Assembly: GCF_023544465.1 (NCBI RefSeq)
Contig: NZ_JALPVL010000021.1
Location: 1 to 64,000, forward strand
Source: Paractinoplanes maris
GTDB taxonomy: Bacteria > Actinomycetota > Actinomycetes > Mycobacteriales > Micromonosporaceae
Direction of reading: 5' to 3'
DNA: 64,000 nt
The position numbers and the translations under genes were made by a program. The notes beneath the pieces were generated by a model that saw nothing but the letters and a program-made list of their open reading frames with translations, had not been told where the DNA came from and searched no databases. Of the stretch, positions 17,339-25,192 are shown piece after piece. Numbering within the stretch: the stretch's first letter is position 1; every line of letters begins with the position of its first letter.

Positions 17339-17899
17339 GTGAGCTCCGAAACCGACGACGAGTGCTTCCGGCGTGTGTATGCCGGCACCTTCGAACCGTT
17401 GCTGGCCTATGCGGTGCGGCGGGTCGAGCACCCGGAGGACGCGGCCGACGTGGTCGCCGAGACCTTTCTGATCGCCTGGCGCCGGGCCGGCGACCTGCCC
17501 GAGGGCGACGAGGTCCGCCTGTGGCTGTACGGGGTCGCCCGCCGCGTGCTGGCCAACCAGCACCGTGGCGGGCGGCGCCGGGAGCGGCTGGCCGCGCGGC
17601 TGCGTGAATGCCTCACCACCGTCGTGGCCGATCCCGCGGCCGAGGCCTCGCGGCGGGTCACGGTCCGGGCGGCGCTGGCCCGGCTGGGTGAGCTCGACCG
17701 CGAGGTGCTGCGGCTGACCGCGTGGGAGGGGCTGGAACCGCGCGAGGTGGCCGAGGTGCTGGGCATCAGTGCCGCCGCTGTGCGCACCCGGCTGTCCCGG
17801 GCCCGGGCGCGGCTGCGCGACCTGCTCGGTGACGAGTTCGGTCCGGCCGGACATGTACTCGACGTCCTGGCCCTACCCGCCCCGAAGGAGCGCTCATGA
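17339..17899 (+). CDS. ECF-type RNA polymerase sigma factor
   Basis: 186 residues. Region 2 is seen in VEHPEDAADVVAETFLIAWR and the following helix (LWLYGVARRVLANQHRGGRR); region 4 is LGELDREVLRLTAWEGL followed by EPREVAEVLGISAAAVRTRL. These contact the -10 and -35 elements of target promoters. The GTG at 17339 is the best start, although its ribosome binding site is weak. The next gene overlaps by 4 nt (ATGA) and encodes a membrane protein of the type that usually partners such sigma factors, so the pair is probably a signal-responsive switch that controls its own promoter. Confidence 0.88.
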   Translation: MSSETDDECFRRVYAGTFEPLLAYAVRRVEHPEDAADVVAETFLIAWRRAGDLPEGDEVRLWLYGVARRVLANQHRGGRRRERLAARLRECLTTVVADPAAEASRRVTVRAALARLGELDREVLRLTAWEGLEPREVAEVLGISAAAVRTRLSRARARLRDLLGDEFGPAGHVLDVLALPAPKERS

Positions 17900-18918
17900 C
17901 CGACGAGCAGATCGATCGCGCGGTCCGCGACGCCGACCCTTACCGGCCGGAGTACGCGCGAGTCCTCGACGGGGCGCGGCAGACCCTCCTGGAGGAGATC
18001 ATGTCCGAGCCGACCATCGTCCGGCGCCGGCCGGCGCGCCGATGGGCCGCCGCCCTCGCGGCGGCCGCGGCCGTCACCGGTGTCCTGGTGGCCACCCCGC
18101 TCATCGGCCGCGACCGCACGGTGACCCCGCCGGCCGCGCAACCGGAGGCCGCCCGAGCGGAGCAGGCGGCCGAGACGGCGCCGCGCCTGCTGATCGACGA
18201 ACCGGGGTGGAAGGCGGTGACGGTGTACGGCTTCGCCGACCCCAACGGCACCGTCGCCTACGCCAAGGGCACATTGCGGCTGGAGATGAACTACTACCCG
18301 GGCGAGCAGTACGAGAGCTACTACCAGGACCGGCTGGAGGTCAGTGAGCCCCAGCCGATCACGGTCGACGGCTGGACGGGCAGCGTCTTCACCTACGACA
18401 AGAACCGCGCCGCTGTCATGCTGCGTCCCCGGGCCGGCGTCTTCGTCGAGCTGGGCTCGGCAAGCGACGGCTGGACGCGGGGCGAGTTCGACCGGGTCGT
18501 CGCGCTCGTCCGCCGCGTCGGCGTGTCCACCTGGCTGGCCGCGATGCCGCCCGAGATCGTCACGCCGGCCCGGATCGCCCGGGCCGCCACCACGGTGCTG
18601 GCCGGGGTGCCGCTGCCGCCCCGCTTCGACCTCGGTTCGCTCGGCGACGTCGGGGTCAACGACCGCTACCAGTTCGGCGCGCAGGTGACCGGCCGGGTCG
18701 GCTGCGCCTGGATCGCCGAGTGGGTGCGCGCGGACAAGGCCGGTGATCAGGCCGCCGTCACCAAGGCCGCCACCGCGCTGCGCGGCAGCCACCACTGGAA
18801 GGTGCTCGAGGACATGGCCGGCGACGGGGGCTGGTCCCAAGTGTTCTGGGAGATCGCCGACAAGACCGCCGCCGACGGACCGCCGGCCGGCTACAAAGAC
18901 GGGATCGGCTGCCGGTAG
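17896..18918 (+). CDS. CU044_5270-like membrane partner of the ECF sigma factor
   Basis: 340 residues. A cytoplasmic N-terminus of about 50 residues (DEQIDRAVRDADPYRPEYAR) is followed by one transmembrane helix (about 51-72, WAAALAAAAAVTGVLVATPL) and a large extracytoplasmic domain. This layout matches the CU044_5270 family regularly found next to ECF sigma genes. No HxxxCxxC zinc anti-sigma motif is present, so whether it inhibits the sigma factor is open. The C-domain has few cysteines (CAWIAEW and the final GCR). Confidence 0.7.
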   Translation: MTDEQIDRAVRDADPYRPEYARVLDGARQTLLEEIMSEPTIVRRRPARRWAAALAAAAAVTGVLVATPLIGRDRTVTPPAAQPEAARAEQAAETAPRLLIDEPGWKAVTVYGFADPNGTVAYAKGTLRLEMNYYPGEQYESYYQDRLEVSEPQPITVDGWTGSVFTYDKNRAAVMLRPRAGVFVELGSASDGWTRGEFDRVVALVRRVGVSTWLAAMPPEIVTPARIARAATTVLAGVPLPPRFDLGSLGDVGVNDRYQFGAQVTGRVGCAWIAEWVRADKAGDQAAVTKAATALRGSHHWKVLEDMAGDGGWSQVFWEIADKTAADGPPAGYKDGIGCR

Positions 18919-18922
18919 AGCG

Positions 18923-19369
18923 TCAGTCCTGGACCCGGACGAGCCGGGCCACGGTCGCGTCGCCGTCCTTGGCACCGGCCACGCCGACCTCGGCCCCGGT
19001 CTTCAGGGCGCCGCGGACCTTGAGCTTGTCGCCCTTGGTCCAGCTCAGTGTGAAGCCGTCGGACGACTTCACACTGAGCGTCTTGTCGGTGGTGGCGGTG
19101 ACCGTGCCGCGCTGGACGACGATCGTGCGGTTGCCGTCCTTCCCGCTCACGACGACTTCGCCGTGCAGGGTGTTCTTGCGCAGATAGGCCCGGGCGGCCT
19201 TGCGCCCCTCCTTCGGCTGCGCGGCCTGCTTGTCGTCCAGCGCGGCCAGGGCGTACGTCTCGTCGGCGGCATCAGCCGGCGTCGCCACAGCAGCGCCGAC
19301 GGCCACCGCCGCGACCACCCCGGTGAGGCCGAGCGCGGTGATGGTCAGCGTCATTCTCGTACGTGTCAT
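18923..19369 (-). CDS. Secreted protein of unknown function, DUF5666-like
   Basis: 148 residues with a typical Sec signal peptide: basic MTRTRMTLT, hydrophobic core and cleavage near ATPADAA-DE. The mature part contains LHGEVVVSGKDG, VQRGTVTATTDKTLSVKSSD and LKVRGALKTGAEVGVAG, a run of short beta strands like the small OB/DUF5666-type domains. It lies 35 bases downstream of the histidine kinase gene on the same strand, so it is probably the third gene of that operon and may be its output or a co-sensor. Confidence 0.65.
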   Translation of the reverse strand: MTRTRMTLTITALGLTGVVAAVAVGAAVATPADAADETYALAALDDKQAAQPKEGRKAARAYLRKNTLHGEVVVSGKDGNRTIVVQRGTVTATTDKTLSVKSSDGFTLSWTKGDKLKVRGALKTGAEVGVAGAKDGDATVARLVRVQD

Positions 19370-19404
19370 GGCGGTAAGCCTCGACCCGGCGTACGCGAAG
19401 GGGG

Positions 19405-20733
19405 TCAGGGTTTTGTTCGGGCTCTGTAAGGGAGTGTCACGGTGAACATGGCGCCGCCCTCGGGCGCGTGACCGGCCTCGATCGTGCCGCCCAGCCGGGT
19501 GACCAGACGGGCGGCCAGGGCCAGGCCCAGACCGCTGCCGGTCTTGCGCTCGTGCCGGTAGCGCTGCCGCAACGCCCCGCGCTGGAACGCGACCCCGAGG
19601 TCCTCGTCGGTGAAGCCCGGCCCACCGTCGCGCACCTCGACGACACCGCCCTGCTCACCGGCGCGGACGGCCAGCACCAGCGGCGTACCGGAAGGAACCA
19701 CCCGCAGCGCGTTCTCGCACAGCCCGTCGATCACCTGCCGGATCCGGTCGGGGTCGGTGTCGACCACGACCGGATCGGCCGGCAGCTCGACGCTCAGCCG
19801 CGGCCCGTATCGGGGCCCCCAGGCCTGCGCGGCCGCGTCGATGAGCTCGATGAGGTCGACCGGCACCACCGTGACCGGCAGGTCGTCGGCCTCCAGCCGG
19901 GAGAGGGCGAGCAGGTCGGAGATGAGCCGGTCGAGCCGCTCGGCCTCGCGCAGAATGGTCTCGCCGGCCTGGTCGGCGGTCACCACGTCGTCGGCCAGAG
20001 CCTCGGCATAGCCCCGGATCGAGGCCAGCGGCGTCCGCAGCTCGTGCGAGACCGACAGCAGGAACTCGCGTTCCCGGCCCTCGCTGCGCTGCAAGGCCGC
20101 GCCGAGTTGATTGAGTGCCATGGCCAGCTCGGCCGCCTCGGCCGGTGGGCGCACGGCCAGCCGCACCGAGCGGTCCCCGGCCGACATCCGCCCGGCTGCC
20201 AGCGCCGCCTGCCGCAGCGGCCGCACGATGAACCGGGCCAGCAGCGCCCCGGCCGCGATGCCCCCGACCAGACCGGCCAGCAGGGCCAGCCACACCCCGC
20301 CGAGCACCTGCCCGGCCGTGCCCGAGGAGGCCGCCCGGGTCAGCACCACCCCGGCGTCGTTTCCGGTGAGCGGGCGCCCGGCGATGAACACCGACTCCCC
20401 GGCGACCACGCCGCGGGTGTCCACCGTCGAACCGGCCGCGATCTGCTCGATCACCCGGGGCGGCAGGCCCGCCCGGTCGGCGACACCGCGCCGGATCAGG
20501 TAGACCGAGATGCCGTCCTCGCGCAGGCGGGCGACGATCCGTTGCCGCGCCACGAAACGCTCGGTGGTGAGCAGCTCGACGGCGATCGCGGACTTGTCGG
20601 CCAGGTCGGCCCGGGCGGCGTTGCCGGCTGAGCGGACGGCGATGGGCAGCGCCACCAGCGCGGTGATGATGACGGACACGACCGCGGTGGCCGCGGTGAC
20701 GAGGACCGTGCGGCCGGTGAGGGTCCTAGGCAT
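19405..20733 (-). CDS. Sensor histidine kinase (two-component system)
   Basis: 442 residues. Transmembrane helices at about 9-33 and 143-168 flank an extracytoplasmic sensor of about 110 residues. A HAMP region follows (FIVRPLRQAALAAGRMSAGD), then the dimerisation and phosphoacceptor helix with His230 in SVSHELRTPLASI, then a HATPase domain ending in GSGLGLALAARLVTRLGG. Its ATG overlaps the response regulator stop by 8 nt (ATGCCTAG), so both are made together. The sensor domain is not one I recognise, so the signal is unknown. Confidence 0.9.
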   Translation of the reverse strand: MPRTLTGRTVLVTAATAVVSVIITALVALPIAVRSAGNAARADLADKSAIAVELLTTERFVARQRIVARLREDGISVYLIRRGVADRAGLPPRVIEQIAAGSTVDTRGVVAGESVFIAGRPLTGNDAGVVLTRAASSGTAGQVLGGVWLALLAGLVGGIAAGALLARFIVRPLRQAALAAGRMSAGDRSVRLAVRPPAEAAELAMALNQLGAALQRSEGREREFLLSVSHELRTPLASIRGYAEALADDVVTADQAGETILREAERLDRLISDLLALSRLEADDLPVTVVPVDLIELIDAAAQAWGPRYGPRLSVELPADPVVVDTDPDRIRQVIDGLCENALRVVPSGTPLVLAVRAGEQGGVVEVRDGGPGFTDEDLGVAFQRGALRQRYRHERKTGSGLGLALAARLVTRLGGTIEAGHAPEGGAMFTVTLPYRARTKP

Positions 20734-21406
20734 CCGCGGTGTACCCGACGCCGCGGACCGTGCGGATCACCCCGGCCGCGTCGCCGAGCTTGCCACGCAG
20801 CTGGGCGATGTGGACGTCGACGGTCCGGGTGCCGGCGTGCGAGGCGTAACCCCACACCCCGGCCAGCAGCTCGTCGCGGGTGAAGACCCGCCCCGGCCGG
20901 CGCAGCAGGTGCCCGAGCAGGTCGAACTCGGTCGGCGTCAGCTCCAGCGCCCGATCGGCCACCGTCACCGAGCGGCGCGCCGGGTCGAGCGACACCGGCC
21001 CGAGCGTACGGATCCGCTCGCCCTCACCCGGCCCGGCCGCCCGCCGCAGCAGCGCCCGCACCCGCGCGACCAGCTCGCGCGGGCTGAACGGCTTGGTCAG
21101 GTAGTCGTCGCCGCCCAGCTCGAGCCCGAGGATCCGGTCGACCTCGTCGTCGCGGGCGGTCAGGAACACCACCGGCGTCCAGTCGCCGTCCTCCCGCAGC
21201 CGCCGGCAGATCTCGGTGCCCTCCATCGACGGCAGCGCGATGTCGAGCACGCAGGCCACCGGCCGCATCCGCCGCGCCGCGGCCAGCCCCGCGGCCCCGT
21301 CGTGCTCCACGTGCACCCCGAACCCGTCCCGGGTCAGATAGAGCCGCAGCAGGTCGGCGATGGGCCGCTCGTCCTCGACGACGAGCACCAGCCCCTTCTC
21401 GGTCAC
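20726..21406 (-). CDS. OmpR/PhoB-type response regulator
   Basis: 226 residues. The receiver domain has the acidic pair Glu11-Asp12, phosphoacceptor Asp55 (VLDIALPS) and Lys in LTKPFSPREL. The C-terminal winged helix includes LTPTEFDLLGHLLRRPGRVF and TVDVHIAQLRGKLGD. A GTG at 21406 gives the conserved N-terminus; the open frame upstream of it lacks receiver features. It precedes and overlaps the kinase gene. Divergently transcribed 73 bases away is the LanC-like gene, a possible target. Confidence 0.9.
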   Translation of the reverse strand: MTEKGLVLVVEDERPIADLLRLYLTRDGFGVHVEHDGAAGLAAARRMRPVACVLDIALPSMEGTEICRRLREDGDWTPVVFLTARDDEVDRILGLELGGDDYLTKPFSPRELVARVRALLRRAAGPGEGERIRTLGPVSLDPARRSVTVADRALELTPTEFDLLGHLLRRPGRVFTRDELLAGVWGYASHAGTRTVDVHIAQLRGKLGDAAGVIRTVRGVGYTADA

Positions 21407-21479
21407 CGGCCCATTCTGCCCGCTCCGGCCGGCCGGTGATGTTCGGAGAACGTACGGATCGATCTGATCTGATGGGCGC

Positions 21480-22661
21480 ATGGAGGAACTCGCCGTGGGG
21501 GCGCTGGACTGGATGATCGGAGCGGCTCGCGGCCCCGAGCCGGACCACACGCTCTACAGCGGTGAGGCCGGGGTCGTGCTGGCCCTGCTGGAGGCTCAGC
21601 GTCATTTCGGGGACGACCGGTACGGCGATGCCGCCCTGCGCGGTGCGGCGGCGCTGATGGCCGCCGCCGATGTCGAAGAAGACTGTTCGCTGTATTTCGG
21701 CCTGACCGGCCTGGCTGTCACCTTGCGCGCGGTCCACGAGCTGCTCGGTGACGAGGCGGCGGGCCGGGCCGCCGATCGGGCACTGAGCCGGGTGCGCTCG
21801 CGGTTCGACGGGCAGCGGTGGGGCGAGATGTTCGAGCTGTTGTCCGGCAACGCCGGGATCGCGCTGGGTGCGCTGCACGCCGGTGATCTGGACCTGGCTG
21901 TGCTCGCGGCCGAGCCCTACCTCGGCACCGCCGATCCGACCCCGGGTGGCGTCAACTGGGCCGTCCGCCCCGGTCCGGCCCGTTCGCACCACATCGCGCA
22001 CGGGACGCTGGGCATCGTGCTCGCGCTGGCCGCCGTGGGCTCGGCCGCCGGCCGCGGCGACCTGATCGAGCTGGCCCTGGCCGGCGCGGCCGATGTGGTG
22101 GCGCGGGACGAGGCCGGGCCGACCGGCTTCCTCGTCCCGCACAGCGATCCGCCACACCGGCCCGAGCTGATCGAACGCTACAGCTACGGCTGGTGCAACG
22201 GGCCGGCCGGCGACGCTCAGGTCTTCCGGCTGCTCGGCGCGGTGACCGGGGACGCGGCGTGGGCCGCCCGGGCCGACCGGTGCTGGCACACGGTCACCGG
22301 CAGCGGGCTTCCGCGCCGCCTGCGCCCGGGATTCTGGGACAACAACGGCCGCTGCTGCGGAACGGCCGGCGTGCTGGCGCTGGCCTGCGACCGCCACGTC
22401 GAACAGGGGCAGCCACTCGACTTCGCGACCCTGCTGGCCGATGACCTCGTCGCCCGGGCCACCGTCGACGACGGCGGGGCCCGCTGGTCGAACCATGAGC
22501 ACCGGGTGACGCCGAGTGCCCTGGCGCCCGAGATCGGCTGGGCCATGGGTAACGCCGGCATCGTCCGCGAGCTGCTGCGCTTCGCCCGGCTCACCGGTGG
22601 AGCGGATCCGGCGTACGCGGTGCCGTGGCCCGACCATCCGGCCGCGGCCCTCAGAGGGTGA
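21480..22661 (+). CDS. Stand-alone LanC-like protein with Cys-Cys-Gly zinc motif
   Basis: 393 residues arranged as the alpha/alpha toroid of lanthionine cyclases: repeated glycine-rich helical hairpins (YSGEAGVVLALLEA, LYFGLTGLAVTL, LLSGNAGIALGAL, HIAHGTLGIVLAL). Predicted zinc ligands are Cys239 in YGWCNGPAG and Cys292-Cys293 in GRCCGTAGV. Nisin cyclase has Cys-His at the last pair, whereas the promiscuous ProcM-type cyclases have Cys-Cys as here. The last hairpin (WAMGNAGI) is present, so the barrel is complete. No dehydratase, precursor peptide or transporter is adjacent, so it may be a free-standing Cys-adding enzyme or act on peptides from elsewhere. Confidence 0.8.
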   Translation: MEELAVGALDWMIGAARGPEPDHTLYSGEAGVVLALLEAQRHFGDDRYGDAALRGAAALMAAADVEEDCSLYFGLTGLAVTLRAVHELLGDEAAGRAADRALSRVRSRFDGQRWGEMFELLSGNAGIALGALHAGDLDLAVLAAEPYLGTADPTPGGVNWAVRPGPARSHHIAHGTLGIVLALAAVGSAAGRGDLIELALAGAADVVARDEAGPTGFLVPHSDPPHRPELIERYSYGWCNGPAGDAQVFRLLGAVTGDAAWAARADRCWHTVTGSGLPRRLRPGFWDNNGRCCGTAGVLALACDRHVEQGQPLDFATLLADDLVARATVDDGGARWSNHEHRVTPSALAPEIGWAMGNAGIVRELLRFARLTGGADPAYAVPWPDHPAAALRG

Positions 22662-23238
22662 TGGTGGCACCGCCCGACAGTGGGCTGTCGTGCAGCACCA
22701 GCGAGGTCAGCTTGGCCTGTTTCGGCACGTCGAAGACGAGCCGGCCGGTCACCAGCTCGCCCGGGCCGAGCTTGCGCAGGAACGTCTCGATGTCCAGGTT
22801 GGCGTAGACACCGGCCAGGGTGTCGTTGCGGTAGGAGGCACCGGTCGCGTCGACGGCTTTCTGCGCGTGGCCCAGGAAGTAACGCGAGCCGTCGGCGATG
22901 TTGCGCACCGACAGGCTGACCATGCAGAACTTGCCCTTGGCGGTGCGCTTGAGGCGTTCCAGGCCGACGGTCGTGCGGGAGCAGTCGACCCGGGAGACCA
23001 CGAACTCGAACTTGCCGTCGCGGACTTTGTGTCCCAGCTCGCTTTTCGGCACCGATGGCGTGGTCTTCGGCGCGGTGGCGGCGGTGGCGGCGGCCGGTTC
23101 CCGGCTGGCCAGCTGCTGCGCGGCGACGCCGGTCAGGAACAGCGCGGCCACCGCGGCGCAGGCCAGCACGACCGCGACCAGCGGATGGAGCCGCCGGCGC
23201 GGGCGAGGGCGGTACGGCGGACGAGGATCGTGCGACAT
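22651..23238 (-). CDS. Membrane-anchored DUF4352-like protein
   Basis: 195 residues from the ATG at 23238, which has GGGGAGTGG upstream. A Pro/Arg-rich cytoplasmic start (HDPRPPYRPRPRRR) leads into one transmembrane helix (about 18-40) and a Thr/Ala/Pro linker. The extracellular domain (GKFEFVVSRVDCSRTTVG, then FCMVSLSVRNIADGSRYF and LVFDVPKQAKLTSLVL) resembles the immunoglobulin-like DUF4352 fold. Two cysteines could form a disulfide. Its 3' end overlaps the LanC-like gene by 11 bases tail to tail. The function is unknown. Confidence 0.72.
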   Translation of the reverse strand: MSHDPRPPYRPRPRRRLHPLVAVVLACAAVAALFLTGVAAQQLASREPAAATAATAPKTTPSVPKSELGHKVRDGKFEFVVSRVDCSRTTVGLERLKRTAKGKFCMVSLSVRNIADGSRYFLGHAQKAVDATGASYRNDTLAGVYANLDIETFLRKLGPGELVTGRLVFDVPKQAKLTSLVLHDSPLSGGATITL

Positions 23239-23382
23239 CGGGCCACTCCCCGTGACAGTTTGACTCGCTCTCCTCACTGTCGGTCAACGCGCGGGACGGG
23301 GCCACCGATTCGTCCGATCCACGACGGCGCCTTCACCTGATCGGACAATCCGGTCCGGGACCGCACAGGTAGGCTTCGGCCC

Positions 23383-23772
23383 GTGGCTGAGCTGGATGAA
23401 GAAATGATCGCATTCGCCCATCGCATGTTCGACCTGGCCCGCTCCGGGGGCACCGAGGAGCTGGTGCAGAGCGTCACGGCCGGTCTGACCGCCAACCTCA
23501 CCAACGACAAGGGCGACACCCTGCTGATCCTGGCCGCCTACCACAACCACGTCGACACCGTGATCGCGCTGCTGGAGCAGGGGGCCGACCCCAACCGGGT
23601 GAACGACCGCGGTCAGTCGGCGCTGTCGGCCGCGGTCTTCCGGCAGAACCCCGAAACGGTGAAATCGCTGCTCGCCGTCGGCGCCGACCCGCACGCGGGC
23701 ACGCCGTCCGCGCTGGCCACCGCCGATTTCTTCAAGCTGCCGGAGATGGCCGAGCTGCTCCGCGAGGCCTGA
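23383..23772 (+). CDS. Small ankyrin-repeat protein
   Basis: 129 residues from a GTG at 23383. Ankyrin repeats are clear: DKGDTLLILAAYHNHVDTV, then ALLEQGADPNRVNDRGQSAL and SLLAVGADPHAGTP. Such proteins bind other proteins; the partner is not indicated. There is no signal peptide or membrane helix, so it should be cytosolic. It stands alone, between the DUF4352-like gene and the convergent STAS gene 18 bases away. Confidence 0.82.
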   Translation: MAELDEEMIAFAHRMFDLARSGGTEELVQSVTAGLTANLTNDKGDTLLILAAYHNHVDTVIALLEQGADPNRVNDRGQSALSAAVFRQNPETVKSLLAVGADPHAGTPSALATADFFKLPEMAELLREA

Positions 23773-23790
23773 GGGGGTCGATCCGGCTGA

Positions 23791-24105
23791 CTACAGGAGC
23801 GGCCGGGTCAGGCCCTCCAGCATTCCGGCGATCTCCATCAGCCGGCGGACGCCGCGCTGAGGCTTGGTCACCCGCAGCGCGATGCCCCGCCGGTCGGCCC
23901 GCTCCCAGGCCCGGTCCAGGGCGGCCAGGCCCGAGGAATCACAGAAGCTGACCTCACTGAGGTCCACGATCACCCGGGGCGTGCCGTCGATCGCGGTCGC
24001 CCGGGCGAGCGCGGCCTCGAAGTCGTCGACGGTGGCCAGGTCGATCTCGCCCGCCACGGCGAGAAGAACGGTGCCGTCGGCGACCGCGCTGATATGGACG
24101 ATCAT
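23791..24105 (-). CDS. STAS-domain anti-anti-sigma factor
   Basis: 104 residues, a single STAS domain. The loop SEVSFCDSSGLAALD carries the conserved Asp57-Ser58-Ser59, the serine phosphorylated by a partner anti-sigma kinase in the SpoIIAA/RsbV family. In the unphosphorylated state such proteins bind the kinase and free its sigma factor. No RsbW-type kinase or sigma-B-type factor is encoded nearby. The ATG at 24105 begins the usual fold; a longer upstream start is unlikely. The aldo/keto reductase gene lies 59 bases upstream on the same strand. Confidence 0.82.
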   Translation of the reverse strand: MIVHISAVADGTVLLAVAGEIDLATVDDFEAALARATAIDGTPRVIVDLSEVSFCDSSGLAALDRAWERADRRGIALRVTKPQRGVRRLMEIAGMLEGLTRPLL

Positions 24106-24164
24106 GGCCGCTGCGTTCCCCGTCCCGGTGCGACCATGCGGGCTCGACGGCCCCGGCCGCCTCT

Positions 24165-25187
24165 CTATCGGGGGTAGCGTGCCGCCCGGAACGCGTCCTG
24201 CACCCACGTCGGGTAACTGGGCGGGTTGCCGCTGACCTGATTCAGCTCGACCAGATCCTCCTCGGTCAAGGTGACGTCCACCGCCCCGAGGTTGTCCATG
24301 AGCTGGTCGATCCGGCGGGCGCTGACGGTGACGCTGGTGACCCCGGGCTGGGCCAGCAGCCAGGCCAGCGAGGTCTGGGCGACGGTCGCCCCGTGCCGGT
24401 CGGCGACCGACCGGAGCACGTCGACGATGTCATGGACGCGCTCGTAGTCCACCGGCGGGAAGTTGGGGGTCTCCGGCCGGCCGCGCCGGGCGGTCGCGTC
24501 AACCCCGTCGCGACCGAACTTGCCGGTCAGCAGCCCGCCGGCCAGAGGCGCCCAGACGGTCAGGGCGAGCTTCTCGTCCTGCACCATCGGGATCAGCTCC
24601 TGCTCGGCATCACGGCCGGCCAGGGAGTAGTAGCTCTGCACCGCGACGAAGCCGTTCAACCCCAGGCGCGCGGACACACCGAGAGCCTTGCTGACCTGCC
24701 AGGCGGAGAAGTTCGCCGCGGCCAGGTAGCGCACCTTGCCCTGGCGCACCGCGTCATCGAGGGTGCGCAGCGTCTCCTCGAGAGACGTCAGCTGATCGAA
24801 GTTGTGCAGCATGTAGACGTCGATGTGATCGGTGCGCAGCCGCCGCAGGCTGTCCTCGAGGCTTCGCATCAGGTGCAGCCGGGACTGGCCTACGTCGTTC
24901 GGCCCGGCGCCGGTGCGGGAGTGGCCCTTCGTCGAGAGGATCACCTCGTCGCGCCGGCCTTGAAGAATCACCCCGAGTTGTTCTTCGGACTGACCGTCGC
25001 CGTACACGTCGGCGGTATCGATCAGGTTGACCCCGGCGTCGAGCGCGGCGTGCACGATGCGTTCAGACTCGGCGAGCGGCAGGCCGCCCACGACCTCCCA
25101 GGCCGGTCCGGCCCCGCCGAACGTGATGGCACCGAGAGAGACCTCGGAGACGTACACACCGGTACTGCCCATCAAGCGGTATTTCAT
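24165..25187 (-). CDS. Aldo/keto reductase
   Basis: 340 residues with an eight-stranded barrel pattern. The catalytic tetrad is visible: Asp in NLIDTADVYG, Tyr in the same motif, Lys in ILSTKGHS and His in YMLHNFDQ. NADPH-dependent reduction of aldehydes or ketones is expected. C-terminal TSVTVSARRIDQLMDN is the usual cofactor-binding end of the family. The gene starts 5 bases after the stop of the upstream alpha/beta hydrolase gene, so the two form an operon. Confidence 0.88.
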   Translation of the reverse strand: MKYRLMGSTGVYVSEVSLGAITFGGAGPAWEVVGGLPLAESERIVHAALDAGVNLIDTADVYGDGQSEEQLGVILQGRRDEVILSTKGHSRTGAGPNDVGQSRLHLMRSLEDSLRRLRTDHIDVYMLHNFDQLTSLEETLRTLDDAVRQGKVRYLAAANFSAWQVSKALGVSARLGLNGFVAVQSYYSLAGRDAEQELIPMVQDEKLALTVWAPLAGGLLTGKFGRDGVDATARRGRPETPNFPPVDYERVHDIVDVLRSVADRHGATVAQTSLAWLLAQPGVTSVTVSARRIDQLMDNLGAVDVTLTEEDLVELNQVSGNPPSYPTWVQDAFRAARYPR

Positions 25188-25192
25188 CCCGC

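Noticed and set aside
21480..22661. A full lanthipeptide gene cluster around the LanC-like gene
   Set aside because: No dehydratase, leader peptide, protease or ABC transporter is encoded nearby; neighbours are a two-component system and a DUF4352-like protein.
23773..23790. A possible terminator between the ankyrin and STAS genes
   Set aside because: The 18 bases are too short to hold a hairpin and show no inverted repeat.
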